A stretch of DNA of 42,695 nt, taken from assembly GCA_005798335.1 (NCBI GenBank), contig SYJV01000288.1, positions 1-42,695 of the forward strand, written 5' to 3'. Under the pieces are notes generated by a model. The model worked only from the letters and a program-made list of their open reading frames with translations, ran no database searches and was not told the origin of the DNA. Made by a program: the position numbers and the translations under genes. Positions 1 through 9,411 of this stretch are shown one piece after another (position 1 is the first letter of the stretch; the number at the start of each line of letters is the position of its first letter). The DNA is from Planctomycetaceae bacterium (GTDB taxonomy: Bacteria > Planctomycetota > Planctomycetia > Pirellulales > Pirellulaceae).

Positions 1-64
1 TACGCTATGTCTAGCCGAGCAGATGTTCAAACTGTTTCCACGGCAGTCGGAAAAGGATTAGATC

Positions 65-202
65 TTAGGCGAGCGGCAGATGGGACTTTACCAAGGCCTA
101 AGCGAATACAAGCCCGAAGCGCAAGCGAGTGCGTCAATCCTGGCATACACTCGCTTGCGCTTCGGGCTTGTATTGGTAAGAAACTATCTGCCGCTCGCCT
201 TA
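65..202 (+). repeat. Palindromic MITE-like element, family A, copy 1
   Basis: The element proper is 68-199 (132 bp), flanked by the direct repeat TTA at 65-67 and 200-202. Outer arms 68-81 and 186-199 (GGCGAGCGGCAGAT and its complement) pair perfectly over 14 bp. Inner arms 105-131 and 148-174 pair perfectly over 27 bp around a 16-nt loop. One arm carries about 10 extra bases (GGCCTAAGCG), which gives the element an orientation. Two other copies lie at 21364-21501 (same orientation) and 25344-25482 (opposite orientation). The directly repeated TTA, with inverted ends inside it, suggests a transposed non-autonomous element. No transposase is encoded. Translations of the element in several frames make spurious ORFs and should not be annotated as genes. 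Confidence 0.88.
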
Positions 203-253
203 TTGGGATCAAGACAAAATCGGCGTACGTGATGGCAGCGGACCGAACGGTGG

Positions 254-1675
254 TTATGCAAGTATGGCTTCGATGGGACTTCCGCCACGGGCGATTGAGT
301 GCGGACGGCCGATGTGATCGTGCACGATCAGGTTGGGATCGATACCGAGCAGATGGTAAATTGTCGCCACTAGCTCGGATGGATGCACCGGATCGCTCGC
401 TGGATAGGCCGCATATTTGTCGGTGCTCCCGTGGACCATGCCTGCCTTGATCCCGCCGCCAGTCAGCAAGCTGAAACCACATTGTGGCCAATGATCGCGC
501 CCGGCTCGCGCATTTACTTTGGGGGAACGCCCCATTTCACCCATGACGATGACCAATGTCGAATCCAGCAATCCTCGCGATTCTAGGTCGCTGATAAAGG
601 CTGGATAAATCTGGTCGAGTACCGGCAGGTTATGGTTCTTCAGCATTGAAAAATTGTTTTCATGCATGTCATAGGCATGACCGTAATGCCGAAAGATCTC
701 TTGATGCACGCTGATGAAGGGCACACCAATTTCCACCAAACGGCGAGCGACAATCATACTCGAGCCGTATAGATGTCGGCCGTAGGCGTCACGAATGCTG
801 GCTGGCTCCTTGGACAAGTCAAACGCGTCACGTGTTTTGCTGGACGTTAGCATCGCATACGCACGCTGTTGAAATCCTTCTAATCGATCGAGCACCCCGG
901 AACGGCTGGCGGCTCGGAAAGTATCGTCCAGCTTTTGCAGCAGCGAACGTCGACCGGCAAAACGATCGACGGTCATCTGGGGTTGGTAATCCAGTCCCGG
1001 CAAAAACGGTTCGCCGATCGGCATCACTGGATCGTAGTAGATCTGATTCGGCTCGCGCTGGAATGTTGGGTCGCACAGCGAAAACAGCGGATCGTACTGA
1101 CTGCCCAAAAATCCGCCGTATGGACCGCCGCGACGATAACCGTTTTGCCCAGAACCTGGAAAACAAGGCAAACAGACCGCTCCAGGGATTTCCTGAGAAC
1201 CGAGCCCAACATACTGGCAGATTGCGCCGATGTCCGGCGGATCTGTTTTCTGGGCTTGCATTTTTGGATTCGCGTCTGTGTAGCCAGTCATAATGGCCAA
1301 AGGATCATGCGAGTTATAATTGTGGGAAATCGTACGGATCAAGCAGGCCTTATGCATCAACCGAGCAGTGTTGGGCAAGTGTTCGCAAATCTGCACGCCG
1401 GCCAGCGACGAACTGATGGGCCGAAACTCTCCGCGTATCTCGGCGGGAGCCGTCGGCTTCAGATCGAACATATCCATGTGGCTGGGACCGCCCAGCAAGT
1501 TGAACAGCACCACCGACCGTACTCGGCGCTTACGGTCGCCACCAGCCTGTGCTTCAGCTCGCAGTAAATTGGCCAACGAAATTCCAGAGAAGAGCGACAG
1601 TCCACCGACTCGCATGAATTCTCGTCGTGTGCTGCCATCGCACAACCGCGAACCGTTCCCCAAAACGCTGAGCAT
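254..1675 (-). CDS. DUF1501 family protein with Tat signal
   Basis: This is a 473-residue protein of the DUF1501 family, a sulfatase/phosphatase-fold group abundant in planctomycetes; its exact reaction is not established. The start at 1675 is chosen because a twin-arginine signal follows at once (STRREFM, arginines at residues 17-18, then a hydrophobic stretch ending near an Ala-rich cleavage site), implying export in a folded state. Earlier in-frame starts up to 1855 would put about 60 unrelated residues before the Tat motif. Family-typical segments follow: LLGGPSHMDMFD after the signal, the SHNYNSHDP region, GEMGRSPKVN and the C-terminal HDHIGRPHSIARGG. In planctomycetes such genes usually sit beside DUF1549/DUF1553 cytochrome-type genes. 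None is visible here, but the window begins just downstream. A family A palindrome lies 51 bp past the stop. The gene is divergent from the enolase-superfamily gene. Confidence 0.9.
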   Translation of the reverse strand: MLSVLGNGSRLCDGSTRREFMRVGGLSLFSGISLANLLRAEAQAGGDRKRRVRSVVLFNLLGGPSHMDMFDLKPTAPAEIRGEFRPISSSLAGVQICEHLPNTARLMHKACLIRTISHNYNSHDPLAIMTGYTDANPKMQAQKTDPPDIGAICQYVGLGSQEIPGAVCLPCFPGSGQNGYRRGGPYGGFLGSQYDPLFSLCDPTFQREPNQIYYDPVMPIGEPFLPGLDYQPQMTVDRFAGRRSLLQKLDDTFRAASRSGVLDRLEGFQQRAYAMLTSSKTRDAFDLSKEPASIRDAYGRHLYGSSMIVARRLVEIGVPFISVHQEIFRHYGHAYDMHENNFSMLKNHNLPVLDQIYPAFISDLESRGLLDSTLVIVMGEMGRSPKVNARAGRDHWPQCGFSLLTGGGIKAGMVHGSTDKYAAYPASDPVHPSELVATIYHLLGIDPNLIVHDHIGRPHSIARGGSPIEAILA

Positions 1676-1774
1676 TGCTTTTCTCCCACAACTATCGAGA
1701 TAACGAAATAGTGTATCATGCCGCGATTGGCGATTCAGTACCTTTTCGTCGATCATCAACTTTCGATCACAACA

Positions 1775-2962
1775 ATGGCAACAGTGCGCATTGAATCTAT
1801 CGACTTTTTTTATGTTTCTATGCCAGAAATTCTCGACATTGGCGACGGCAGCCAAGACGCGTTGCTGGTGCGAGTGCGCGCCGGCGATAACGAAGGCTGG
1901 GGCGAGTGCGAAGCGGCACCTTTGGTTTCCATTGCCAGCCTAGTGTGCCCGATGTCTCACAGTGCCTGCAAACCAGTGCAGGCATCCGTGGTCGGCCAAT
2001 CGCTCGACAGCGTGCATGACATTCGACGTATTAACAACTTGGTGCGTACCAACAGCCTTGATTTGCTGCAAGCTGACCATACGTTGTCTGGCATTGATAT
2101 TGCCTTGTGGGACCTTCTCGGTCGTCGCTTGAACGAACCTGTCTGGAAATTGCTGGGATACCGTCAATCGTGCTCAAAGACACCTTACGCTTCGGTCCTC
2201 TTTGGTGATACAGCCGAACAGACCTATCGCAAAGCGAAAGAGATTCGCGCCAACGGATTTCTAGCAGCCAAGTTTGGCTGGGGGCCATTTGGTACCAGCA
2301 GCGTCCGTGCCGACGTAGATCAACTCCATGCAGCGCGAGAAGGTTTGGGCGACGAAGGAATATTGCTGGTCGATGCGGGTACGGTCTGGATATCAGATCT
2401 AGATGCGGCTCGAAGTAGGCTGGACGCTCTCCGCGCCACGCGAGCGACTTGGTTGGAAGAACCATTCGTGTCTGGCGCATTGGCTGAGTACCGAGCGCTA
2501 TCCGAAGTAAGCGTGCCGATTGGCTTGGCCGGTGGTGAAGGATGCCATAACTACTACATGGCAAAACACATGCTCGACCATGCCGGTCTAAAATATGTGC
2601 AAATCGATGCCGGGCGCATCGGAGGAATTACGACTGCCAAAGACGTGGCGGATTATGCCGTGTCAAAGAAAGTCACGTACGTAAATCATACGTTTACATC
2701 AAACTTGGCGCTGTCAGCATCTTTGCAACCGTTTGCCGGAATCGAAGCGGATCGAATCTGCGAGTACCCGACGGAATTGAAACCGCTGGCGAAAAAGATT
2801 ACCAAGAACACAATCGCCCGCGACGCACATGGCCAAGTCCAAGCACCCGAAGCGCCGGGACTTGGCATGGATATCGATATCGAAGGCATCAAACCTTACT
2901 TAGTCGAAACCGAGATTCGCGTCGCTGGCAAAGTGCTGTATCAAACACCGCCGCTTACTTGA
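1775..2962 (+). CDS. Mandelate racemase/muconate lactonizing enzyme family protein
   Basis: This 395-residue enzyme belongs to the enolase superfamily, which abstracts a proton next to a carboxylate with help from a Mg ion. The N-terminal capping domain is followed by the (beta/alpha)7-beta barrel. Readable active-site residues are Lys166 (AAKFGWG), the metal ligands Asp200 (LLVDAG), Glu228/229 (WLEEP) and Glu255 (AGGEG), and the Asp278 (QIDAG) and His305 (VNHTF) pair typical of the mandelate-racemase subgroup. This points to a sugar-acid dehydratase or racemase, but the substrate cannot be read from sequence. The start at 1775 (ATGGCAACAGTGCGC) begins the usual first strand; an upstream in-frame start at 1718 adds 19 residues that do not look like the family. 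There is no signal peptide, so it is cytoplasmic. It ends tail to tail with the DUF1080 gene, overlapping it by 8 bp. Confidence 0.9.
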   Translation: MATVRIESIDFFYVSMPEILDIGDGSQDALLVRVRAGDNEGWGECEAAPLVSIASLVCPMSHSACKPVQASVVGQSLDSVHDIRRINNLVRTNSLDLLQADHTLSGIDIALWDLLGRRLNEPVWKLLGYRQSCSKTPYASVLFGDTAEQTYRKAKEIRANGFLAAKFGWGPFGTSSVRADVDQLHAAREGLGDEGILLVDAGTVWISDLDAARSRLDALRATRATWLEEPFVSGALAEYRALSEVSVPIGLAGGEGCHNYYMAKHMLDHAGLKYVQIDAGRIGGITTAKDVADYAVSKKVTYVNHTFTSNLALSASLQPFAGIEADRICEYPTELKPLAKKITKNTIARDAHGQVQAPEAPGLGMDIDIEGIKPYLVETEIRVAGKVLYQTPPLT

Positions 2963-3656
2963 GCTCCTTCAAGCGGACGTTCTTGAACTGTACGACCATC
3001 GGCGGCCCGACGTGAATCTGAAAAGCCAGCACGCCCTTGGTCGCGGCTTTTTCGGTCTGGTTATCGATCACCTCAGTCATGAGCTGGCCATTGATGTAAT
3101 GGCTCAGCACGTTGCCCTTGGCGACAATTTTGTAGTGGTTCCAGTCTTCGACCTTGATGTGTTTGGCCAAATCTTCAGATGCAGCGAATTGTTCAGGGTG
3201 CTTCTTGCCATCGGAGCTGATCGTCGTACGCTGGCCACGCTCCGCCAGAATGCCACGCCCTTTCTCTTCGTAGTTGATGCCAGAGTAGCGCGGTGGCTTG
3301 CCGTCTTTGCTGGTATCGATATCAGCTTGATAGCCTCCCACGATGAATTTCTCCGCGTCGATCAGCTTGCTGCGGTACTGAACACCGGAGTTGTTACCAA
3401 CCATCTTGTAATCCAGTTCGAGTTCGAAATTCGCAACTTCGCCCTCTTGCCAGACTAGAAACGTATTGAATTTCAGCGGTACGTTCCCGACAGTTCCGGT
3501 AATGCAGCCGTCCTTGACACTCCACAGTTCCGGATTTCCCTTCCAGCCAGTTAGGTCTTTGCCATTGAACAGTTCTTTCACACCTTCGTCCGCAGACAAC
3601 CGGCCAGGCATGGCCAGCATCGCGCATAAAATCATCAAGCAACATCGCGCACTCAT
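2955..3656 (-). CDS. DUF1080 (3-keto-disaccharide hydrolase-type) secreted protein
   Basis: This 233-residue protein has an N-terminal signal peptide (MSARCCLMILCAMLAM, cleavage near LSADEG) followed by one DUF1080 domain. DUF1080 is a concanavalin-like beta-sandwich family named for 3-keto-disaccharide hydrolase and common in planctomycetes. The opening LFNGKDLTGWKG, the NNSGVQYRS segment and the C-terminal VQFKNVRLKELK are characteristic. It probably acts on glycans in the periplasm; the substrate is unknown. The start at 3656 is chosen because the signal peptide begins there. The open frame runs upstream to 3824 without looking like coding sequence. Its 3' end overlaps the enolase-superfamily gene by 8 bp in convergent orientation. 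The PQQ propeller gene upstream on the same strand may share transcription. Confidence 0.9.
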   Translation of the reverse strand: MSARCCLMILCAMLAMPGRLSADEGVKELFNGKDLTGWKGNPELWSVKDGCITGTVGNVPLKFNTFLVWQEGEVANFELELDYKMVGNNSGVQYRSKLIDAEKFIVGGYQADIDTSKDGKPPRYSGINYEEKGRGILAERGQRTTISSDGKKHPEQFAASEDLAKHIKVEDWNHYKIVAKGNVLSHYINGQLMTEVIDNQTEKAATKGVLAFQIHVGPPMVVQFKNVRLKELK

Positions 3657-3848
3657 CGATTTCTCCCAAGCAGCAACAGTCGGTAGAACACTAGATTCCT
3701 CACCAGTCGGCCTATTATCGTCCATTACAACTGCCGGTCCAGATACCCATCTTGGCAACGCCCGTTCACAGCGTTCCGTGAACCAACGATTAAAAAAGCG
3801 GAACAGATTTGGTGCGAGGAGCAAAGCACGACAATTGAATCGCGACTA

Positions 3849-5135
3849 TTATTGTGCGCCGCTAACTTGTCCCAAGCGGTAGAGATGGGTCGAAGTGCGC
3901 ACTAGTAAACTATTCGCGACGATTGCGGGCGATGCTCGGCAGCCATCGTCCAGCGAGTTCCTCGATACTCGCTGCGGTTGGTCTGCCAGCGTGTATACGT
4001 ATCCCTTTCCCTCATGATCAAATGCGAACAAGTGACTGTCCGTGGCGACCAGCGATGCACTGTAGTTTCCGCCCAACCGTTCCTGCCAGGCGATCTCGCC
4101 AGTGTGTGTGTCGATGCGCGATAGCAACCCGTCGTCGGTCACGCTAAAAAGTCGGCCGCCCGCGAGGATCTGACTCGGTTTGGAACCGATCGCTTTTCGC
4201 TGAGTCCACAATATATTGGTGCCCGTAACGTCCCCTTTTCCTCCGGTGCGAATGCACAAAAGTTGAGCTTTGCCGAAACCGGTATTGACGAACAAATGCT
4301 GGCCATCGAACAGTGGTCGAGCTGTTGTGGAATGTTCGTTGTACTTGGCGCGCCACAGTTCTTCGCCCGAACGTGGGTCATATGCCAGCACCGCCTTGCT
4401 GGTCGGGCTGATCAGTTGCGTCTGCCCGTCGACGTTTATCACTAGCGGAGTGCAATAGGATTTGAAAATGTCACCATTGGTTGTTCCATAATCGACTTGG
4501 CGATCGCGCTTCCAGATCGTCTTGCCGGTAGCGCGATCCAATGCGACGACGTATTGATAATCGTAGCCATCCAAGTGAACGATCATCATGTTCTCGAACA
4601 GGATCGGCGAACTGCCCGCGCCACGATAGTGATTACAAGGCAGATCGCGTCTTTGCCAAACTACCTTGGCCGTGGCACGTTCCAAACACGCGGTACCATA
4701 GGCGCCGTAATGCACGAATACGTATTGGTCGTCCATGACGGGCGTGGGTGAGGCATAACTGTTGGTATCGTGATAGTCGGGTTGTACTGCTTCGTTTTCA
4801 AAAATCAGCACATCATGCAGTTTCTTGCCGGAGTCCAAGGCAAAGCACATTGCGTACATCTTCTTGCCATCTTCGGTGGCTGTGGACAACCAGATTTCGT
4901 TATCCAAGACGACTGGCGAGGCCCATCCGCGACCATGGGTCGCGCTTTTCCAAAGGACGTTTTTTTGCTCACTCCATTCCATGGGCGGATTTTGGCTGGG
5001 CGCTGTTCCATTTTGTTGCGGGCCACGAAACTGATGCCAATCAATGCGGGTCTGCGAATCATCTTGAGCGGAAAACGGTCGCTCCGAAAAGCAACATGCG
5101 AGACTTACTACGAACAACCAATAGGTGAGCTTCAT
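3849..5135 (-). CDS. Secreted PQQ-type beta-propeller protein
   Basis: This 428-residue protein has a cleavable signal peptide (hydrophobic core LFVVSLACCF, cleavage near FSAQDD) and a chain of PQQ-like propeller blades. Blade signatures are readable as TGKTIWKR, SGEELWRAKY and TGEIAWQERLGG, each preceded by a strand with an alternating hydrophobic pattern. The start of the mature protein, WHQFRGPQQNG, is the usual opening of planctomycete BamB-like secreted propellers. Family members include PQQ-dependent dehydrogenases, but this one is short and lacks visible cofactor or disulfide motifs, so an enzymatic role is not supported. A structural or binding role is more likely. It stands between DUF1080 and xylB on the same strand, with a 76-bp gap to xylB. 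Confidence 0.88.
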   Translation of the reverse strand: MKLTYWLFVVSLACCFSERPFSAQDDSQTRIDWHQFRGPQQNGTAPSQNPPMEWSEQKNVLWKSATHGRGWASPVVLDNEIWLSTATEDGKKMYAMCFALDSGKKLHDVLIFENEAVQPDYHDTNSYASPTPVMDDQYVFVHYGAYGTACLERATAKVVWQRRDLPCNHYRGAGSSPILFENMMIVHLDGYDYQYVVALDRATGKTIWKRDRQVDYGTTNGDIFKSYCTPLVINVDGQTQLISPTSKAVLAYDPRSGEELWRAKYNEHSTTARPLFDGQHLFVNTGFGKAQLLCIRTGGKGDVTGTNILWTQRKAIGSKPSQILAGGRLFSVTDDGLLSRIDTHTGEIAWQERLGGNYSASLVATDSHLFAFDHEGKGYVYTLADQPQRVSRNSLDDGCRASPAIVANSLLVRTSTHLYRLGQVSGAQ

Positions 5136-5211
5136 GGCGATATTCCAAGCGGAAACAAAAATCGGTCAATGATCTAAGCAAAAGGCGGTTTTCAAGCAAA
5201 TGAAAGACGCG

Positions 5212-6729
5212 TCAAGTTTTGGCCAGCGCTGTATTGGCCGATTTCAAACTGTGGTACAACGACTGGTAAACTGGAAATAGGCGATCGTACAACTTGGTTA
5301 CCGGTCGACGGGGCACGGATTTCGAAGTTACTTCGATGGTTGCTTTGCAAGCTTCTTCGATGGATTTAAATTGACCATTGCCCACAGCCGCCAGCAACGC
5401 GACGCCGAACGCTGGTCCTTGCTCGGCATTGATCGCACACGCTGGTTGATTCATGACATCGGCTAATACCTGACGCCAAAACGGACTCTTGGCACCACCG
5501 CCGCTAACTCGCAGTTCCTTGATGGGAACATTTAACGCTCGCATAATTTCTAGGCTTTCTCTCAAGCTCATCGCGACTCCTTCCATAATGGCTCGCGACA
5601 AATGGCCACGTTGGTGCGCGGCGGTCAAGCCGACAAACGCTCCCCGTGCCAGCGGATCGGCATGCGGAGTTCGTTCGCCCGCCAGGTACGGCAGGAACAG
5701 CAGGCCCGAACTGCCGGGTTCCGTATTGGCCGCTTCTGCGGTTATCAGGTGAAATGGATCGGTTCCACGCCGCGCCGCTAGCTCCGTGCAGATATTCGAA
5801 ACGAACCACTGCAGTGAACCTGCGGCGGATAAGGTTACGCCCATCATATGCCATTTGCCATGCACTGCGTGGCAAAAAGTGTGAAGCCGACCTTGGGCAT
5901 CGTATTGCGGTTCATCGCTGTGTACAAAAATCACGCCAGAGGTTCCCAGCGAGGCAGTTAATATGCCTTTGCGCACGATACCGTTGCCAACCGCTCCGGC
6001 CGCACAATCGCCAGCGCCAGCCACGACTTTGCAATCCGCTGTCAGTCCAAGTTGACTGGCAATTTCTGGCAGCAATGAACCAGTTACCTGCTCGGATTCG
6101 TATACCTGGGCAAGCAAAGATGAGTCCAGTTGTAGTTTGCTGAGCAATTCCGTTGACCAACGCCGACGCACGACGTCGAGCAACAACGTGCCGCTAGCAT
6201 CGCTGGCGTCGGTCGCGAATTCCCCAGTGAGTCGGCGACGGATTTCATCTTTTGGAAGTAATACGCGCGTCAAGCGGTCGAAGTGTTTGGGTTCGTGATT
6301 TCTCAGCCAGAGAATCTTCGGAGCGGTAAAGCCGGTCAAGGCGGGGTTCGCCACCATCCGAATCAGTTCGCTGCGTCCGCCGGCAGCTTGAGTTATTTCG
6401 TCGCACTCCGCGGCAGTGCGCTGGTCATTCCATAACAGAGCCGGACGGATTACGCTGTTGCGTTTGTCGAGAAACACTGATCCATGCATTTGGCCCGACA
6501 AGCCGATGGCCTTGACCTCCGCTGGTTTCACTCGCGATTGCTTGACGACGGCGCGAACAGTTTTCAGCGTTGCGTTCCACCACAATTCCGGATCTTGTTC
6601 GGTCCACAAGGGCTTGGGCATGGCAACAGCGTACGACGAACTCGACTCCGCCAGAATATTTCCATCGGCGTCGATCATCAGGCTCTTCGTCCCCGATGTG
6701 CCTATATCAATCCCAATATAACATGCCAC
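5212..6729 (-). CDS. xylB: Xylulokinase
   Basis: This 505-residue FGGY-family kinase phosphorylates D-xylulose to xylulose 5-phosphate, feeding the pentose phosphate pathway. Evidence includes the N-terminal phosphate-binding loop GIDIGTSGTKS, GLSGQMHGSV near residue 80, LLWNDQRT, the DASDASGTLLLDV segment around the catalytic region and the C-terminal RVSGGGAKSPFWRQVLADV with the FGVALLA motif. Length and motif order are normal for xylulokinase. The start codon is GTG at 6729, supported by a strong ribosome site (AAGGAG about 10 nt upstream). It is divergent from the solute-binding-like lipoprotein with only 25-52 bp between the starts, so the two promoters must overlap. No xylose isomerase is in the window. 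Confidence 0.94.
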   Translation of the reverse strand: MACYIGIDIGTSGTKSLMIDADGNILAESSSSYAVAMPKPLWTEQDPELWWNATLKTVRAVVKQSRVKPAEVKAIGLSGQMHGSVFLDKRNSVIRPALLWNDQRTAAECDEITQAAGGRSELIRMVANPALTGFTAPKILWLRNHEPKHFDRLTRVLLPKDEIRRRLTGEFATDASDASGTLLLDVVRRRWSTELLSKLQLDSSLLAQVYESEQVTGSLLPEIASQLGLTADCKVVAGAGDCAAGAVGNGIVRKGILTASLGTSGVIFVHSDEPQYDAQGRLHTFCHAVHGKWHMMGVTLSAAGSLQWFVSNICTELAARRGTDPFHLITAEAANTEPGSSGLLFLPYLAGERTPHADPLARGAFVGLTAAHQRGHLSRAIMEGVAMSLRESLEIMRALNVPIKELRVSGGGAKSPFWRQVLADVMNQPACAINAEQGPAFGVALLAAVGNGQFKSIEEACKATIEVTSKSVPRRPVTKLYDRLFPVYQSLYHSLKSANTALAKT

Positions 6730-6754
6730 AATTATTTGGCTCCTTACGATTCCA

Positions 6755-8167
6755 ATGTCTTCTAACCACCCGCAGCGCGATATGCTTCAATTTCACTACC
6801 TTGCCAACGCTGTTTTGCTTGCCAAAGCCGTTTTGGGAGTCCTTATCTTAGCGACAGGGTGCTCGCAGAAGAATTCACCAACCGAGATTTCCGTACCGGA
6901 TTCTGCAAAGACACCGCAAGTCTCTCAGATTCCACTACGAATCTGGATCGTTGAACCGTCGGCGAATGTGGAATTGGTCCGACGCCAATGGCAGTCTGTG
7001 TCGGAGCAACCCATCGAATTAGAGGTACTTTCGACCGCAAGTTTTCTTGCTCGACCCTCATGCAACTGCGACATCGTCGTGTATCCAGCTCGGCTATTGG
7101 GTGAACTCGTTAAACGCGCCTGGCTAACTAAAGTTCGTAACAAGCCTGCTGAGCCATCGACGGCTGGAGAATCGGCAGTAAACGTAGTTCCCGTAGCCTG
7201 GCTTGCACAATGTCGATACGGCGGCGATACGTGGGCGAGACCACTGGGTTGCTCAGTACCAATACTGCTGGGCGATAGTCGGTCAGGTTTAAGTGCCCAG
7301 GCCGCTGTAAAATCGTGGGCAGAATTACTGAAAAGGACTGCGAATGAGAATTCGCAAGCTGCGCAATCACAGCCGGTGCAAGTAGCAGTTGATCACGATG
7401 CATTAGTCGATCGATTTCTGACAATCGCCGGCAGCCTCAGCCAGCGAAACCCAAAATTCGGAATTCTGTTCGAAATGCAAACGATGCGCGCTCGGATCGG
7501 CGAAGCTGAGTTTATTCAAGCGGCAGAAACTCTTCGCACTATGGCCCGTGCTTCGCGAGGCGGAGTGGCCGCGACTGGATCATGGAATCAAACATGGGCG
7601 TGGCTAATGGATGATGGCGAAAAATCGCTGAGCATAGGCTTGGCTGGCCAAACTGAGAAATCGACCCAGCCTACAAATACAATCCGTGTTGCCATCGGAC
7701 CATCGTCCATGAACGTTTTAGGTTCAGAGGAGAAATCGGCGAGCAACTTTGGATGGAACACAGGCAGCGGATTGATCGCCAGTTTGTCGGAGAGCTGCCG
7801 TCAGTCGTCTCGGGCTGACCAATTCGTAGAATGGCTGGCAACGCCGGCAACTCGCAATATTCTGTCCAAGGCAATCGTTGGTATTGATCCCGATGCTCCG
7901 GTCAGTGGTCCGGACGCTTCCGATTGGCAGGTCGCGTCGCTAAAGCGCCGACTGGCGAATCGAGTTGGCTTGCCAATGGAGTTGCGGTTTCCAGGTGCAG
8001 AACGATACCGCGCCGCGTTGGGGCAGCAACTAGCGCGCATCCTTGAAAGAAACGCTGAAATTGCCGACGGACTTAAACAAGTTGCCGCCGAATGGGAAAA
8101 ATTGACCGACGAACTCGGACGAAAACAACAGCGCACCCAGTACGAACACAGCTTGGGACTACTGTAA
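6755..8167 (+). CDS. Solute-binding-like lipoprotein
   Basis: This is a 470-residue (or 461 if ATG 6782 is used) predicted lipoprotein. A hydrophobic stretch leads to the lipobox LATGC, so it is expected to be lipid-anchored. The rest resembles a type-I extracellular solute-binding protein fold: an early IWIVEPSANVELVRRQW segment, a two-lobed alternation of strands and helices, and a C-terminal helical region. The resemblance is general and no ligand can be named. No ABC permease or ATPase lies beside it, which is odd for a transport receptor, so it may be a stand-alone binding or regulatory protein. Neither candidate start has a clear ribosome site. Its end overlaps the PKD gene by 9 bp in convergent orientation, and its start is divergent from xylB. 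Confidence 0.75.
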   Translation: MSSNHPQRDMLQFHYLANAVLLAKAVLGVLILATGCSQKNSPTEISVPDSAKTPQVSQIPLRIWIVEPSANVELVRRQWQSVSEQPIELEVLSTASFLARPSCNCDIVVYPARLLGELVKRAWLTKVRNKPAEPSTAGESAVNVVPVAWLAQCRYGGDTWARPLGCSVPILLGDSRSGLSAQAAVKSWAELLKRTANENSQAAQSQPVQVAVDHDALVDRFLTIAGSLSQRNPKFGILFEMQTMRARIGEAEFIQAAETLRTMARASRGGVAATGSWNQTWAWLMDDGEKSLSIGLAGQTEKSTQPTNTIRVAIGPSSMNVLGSEEKSASNFGWNTGSGLIASLSESCRQSSRADQFVEWLATPATRNILSKAIVGIDPDAPVSGPDASDWQVASLKRRLANRVGLPMELRFPGAERYRAALGQQLARILERNAEIADGLKQVAAEWEKLTDELGRKQQRTQYEHSLGLL

Positions 8168-9286
8168 CGTTACGTCCCAGACTTTTGAGCGCCGCGATTT
8201 TCCGGCGGGACCCTCTACGGTCAAAGTTACGACAAACTCGCCGGATTTTTCGTATCGATGCGTTGGATGCCGATCCTCAGAAGTCGCCCCGTCACCAAAA
8301 TCCCACTTCCACGAACTAATGTTGCCGTAAGAGAGATCGCGAAACGCAACCGTTCTGACGGAGTTCTCCACGACCTGAAACGACCAATCTGCGTCGATCG
8401 GTTTGCGCAAACTGGATTCCAGCGGCATCAGTCGAAATGCAACTAGATCGGAAGCATTTCCGTACATCGTGGTCTTGTGCGAGAGATTCCAAAACGCACT
8501 GTACGATTTCGATTGCTGGTCGTCGTAGTCCAAGATCGCCCACGACAACCCGATGATTTTGTCTTCAACTAATTTAGATACGATTGCTCGCGACGGTTCC
8601 GGTGGAGCATGGTCGAATGGAGTGATAAAAAATTCGAGAATCAGACGTCCGCTTTCGCCGTGCCGAAAATTGTATTTCGCCGCTGCATTAGCAAACGGCA
8701 GATCTTTGATCCACGGCTGGCTGCCCCATACCATCGCCCAGTCTTTACCTTCTGCTGGAGTAAAAATGTGATAGTTCTGAGCATGAACGCCATGAAACGC
8801 GAAGTGAGTTTCCAGTTTGTTCCGCAAGCTCTCCACTGGGTGCATTTGCCGAATCAACGGTCCACCTGAGAGATCGCCGTCTACAACTACTTCGAAGATA
8901 TCGTTGTGCAAATCGGTGGCAGCAAAGTCCCAGTAGTTGTCGTACGCTTCGTAAAGAAAATAGAGCTGGTTCAGGCCCTTGACCCAACCGACTGTAACCG
9001 CAACGTCCAAGTTCTTCGCATCGCGACCATCGCCGATTCCCTTGACCGTCTCCTTGAGCTGGTCTGAGCCAATCACATACGACTTGGGCACGATCGACCA
9101 ATCGTCCGCATTTCCATCAATCCTCGGAATTTTGTCAGCGGGAAACTGAAAAATCTTGAACTCGATCTCTGGTCGCTCCAAACCATGCGCATCACTGCCA
9201 AAATAAGGCAGCAAGACCATCAGGCAACTCAAGCTCACAATAGTCGGAAAAAAAGTTCTGATCATTTGAACGTTCCCTATTATCAT
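8159..9286 (-). CDS. Secreted protein with CBM9-like and PKD domains
   Basis: This 375-residue exported protein has a signal peptide (IRTFFPTIVSLSCLMVLL, cleavage near SDAHG). Residues about 40-280 look like a CBM9/DOMON-type beta-sandwich, opening with the usual IDGNADDW and including NQLYFLYEAYDNYWDF and a NDIFEVVVDGD segment. The last 75 residues form a PKD domain with the hallmark WKWDFGDGATSEDRHPTHRY and VTLTVEGPAG. Such proteins bind carbohydrates or extracellular surfaces. I see no catalytic domain. An alternative start is ATG 9265 (MIRTFFP), which gives a more usual signal length. It lies just downstream of the giant VWA gene on the same strand, with a gap of 125 bp. Confidence 0.82.
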   Translation of the reverse strand: MIIGNVQMIRTFFPTIVSLSCLMVLLPYFGSDAHGLERPEIEFKIFQFPADKIPRIDGNADDWSIVPKSYVIGSDQLKETVKGIGDGRDAKNLDVAVTVGWVKGLNQLYFLYEAYDNYWDFAATDLHNDIFEVVVDGDLSGGPLIRQMHPVESLRNKLETHFAFHGVHAQNYHIFTPAEGKDWAMVWGSQPWIKDLPFANAAAKYNFRHGESGRLILEFFITPFDHAPPEPSRAIVSKLVEDKIIGLSWAILDYDDQQSKSYSAFWNLSHKTTMYGNASDLVAFRLMPLESSLRKPIDADWSFQVVENSVRTVAFRDLSYGNISSWKWDFGDGATSEDRHPTHRYEKSGEFVVTLTVEGPAGKSRRSKVWDVTLQ

Positions 9287-9411
9287 GCTGGGTTACTGCG
9301 AAGTGAAGGATGGGCACTTTTGCCACGGTCACAGAAAAACACGGACACAACACGAAAGGACGTCATAGTAGTGCTGGGAACGCAAACGGCCAAGAGGTCC
9401 TTTGTTTGGCA

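Noticed and set aside
7-491. Overlapping open frames at the window start on both strands
   Set aside because: They are translations of the family A palindrome and of the DUF1501 antisense; the same peptide pieces recur at each A copy.
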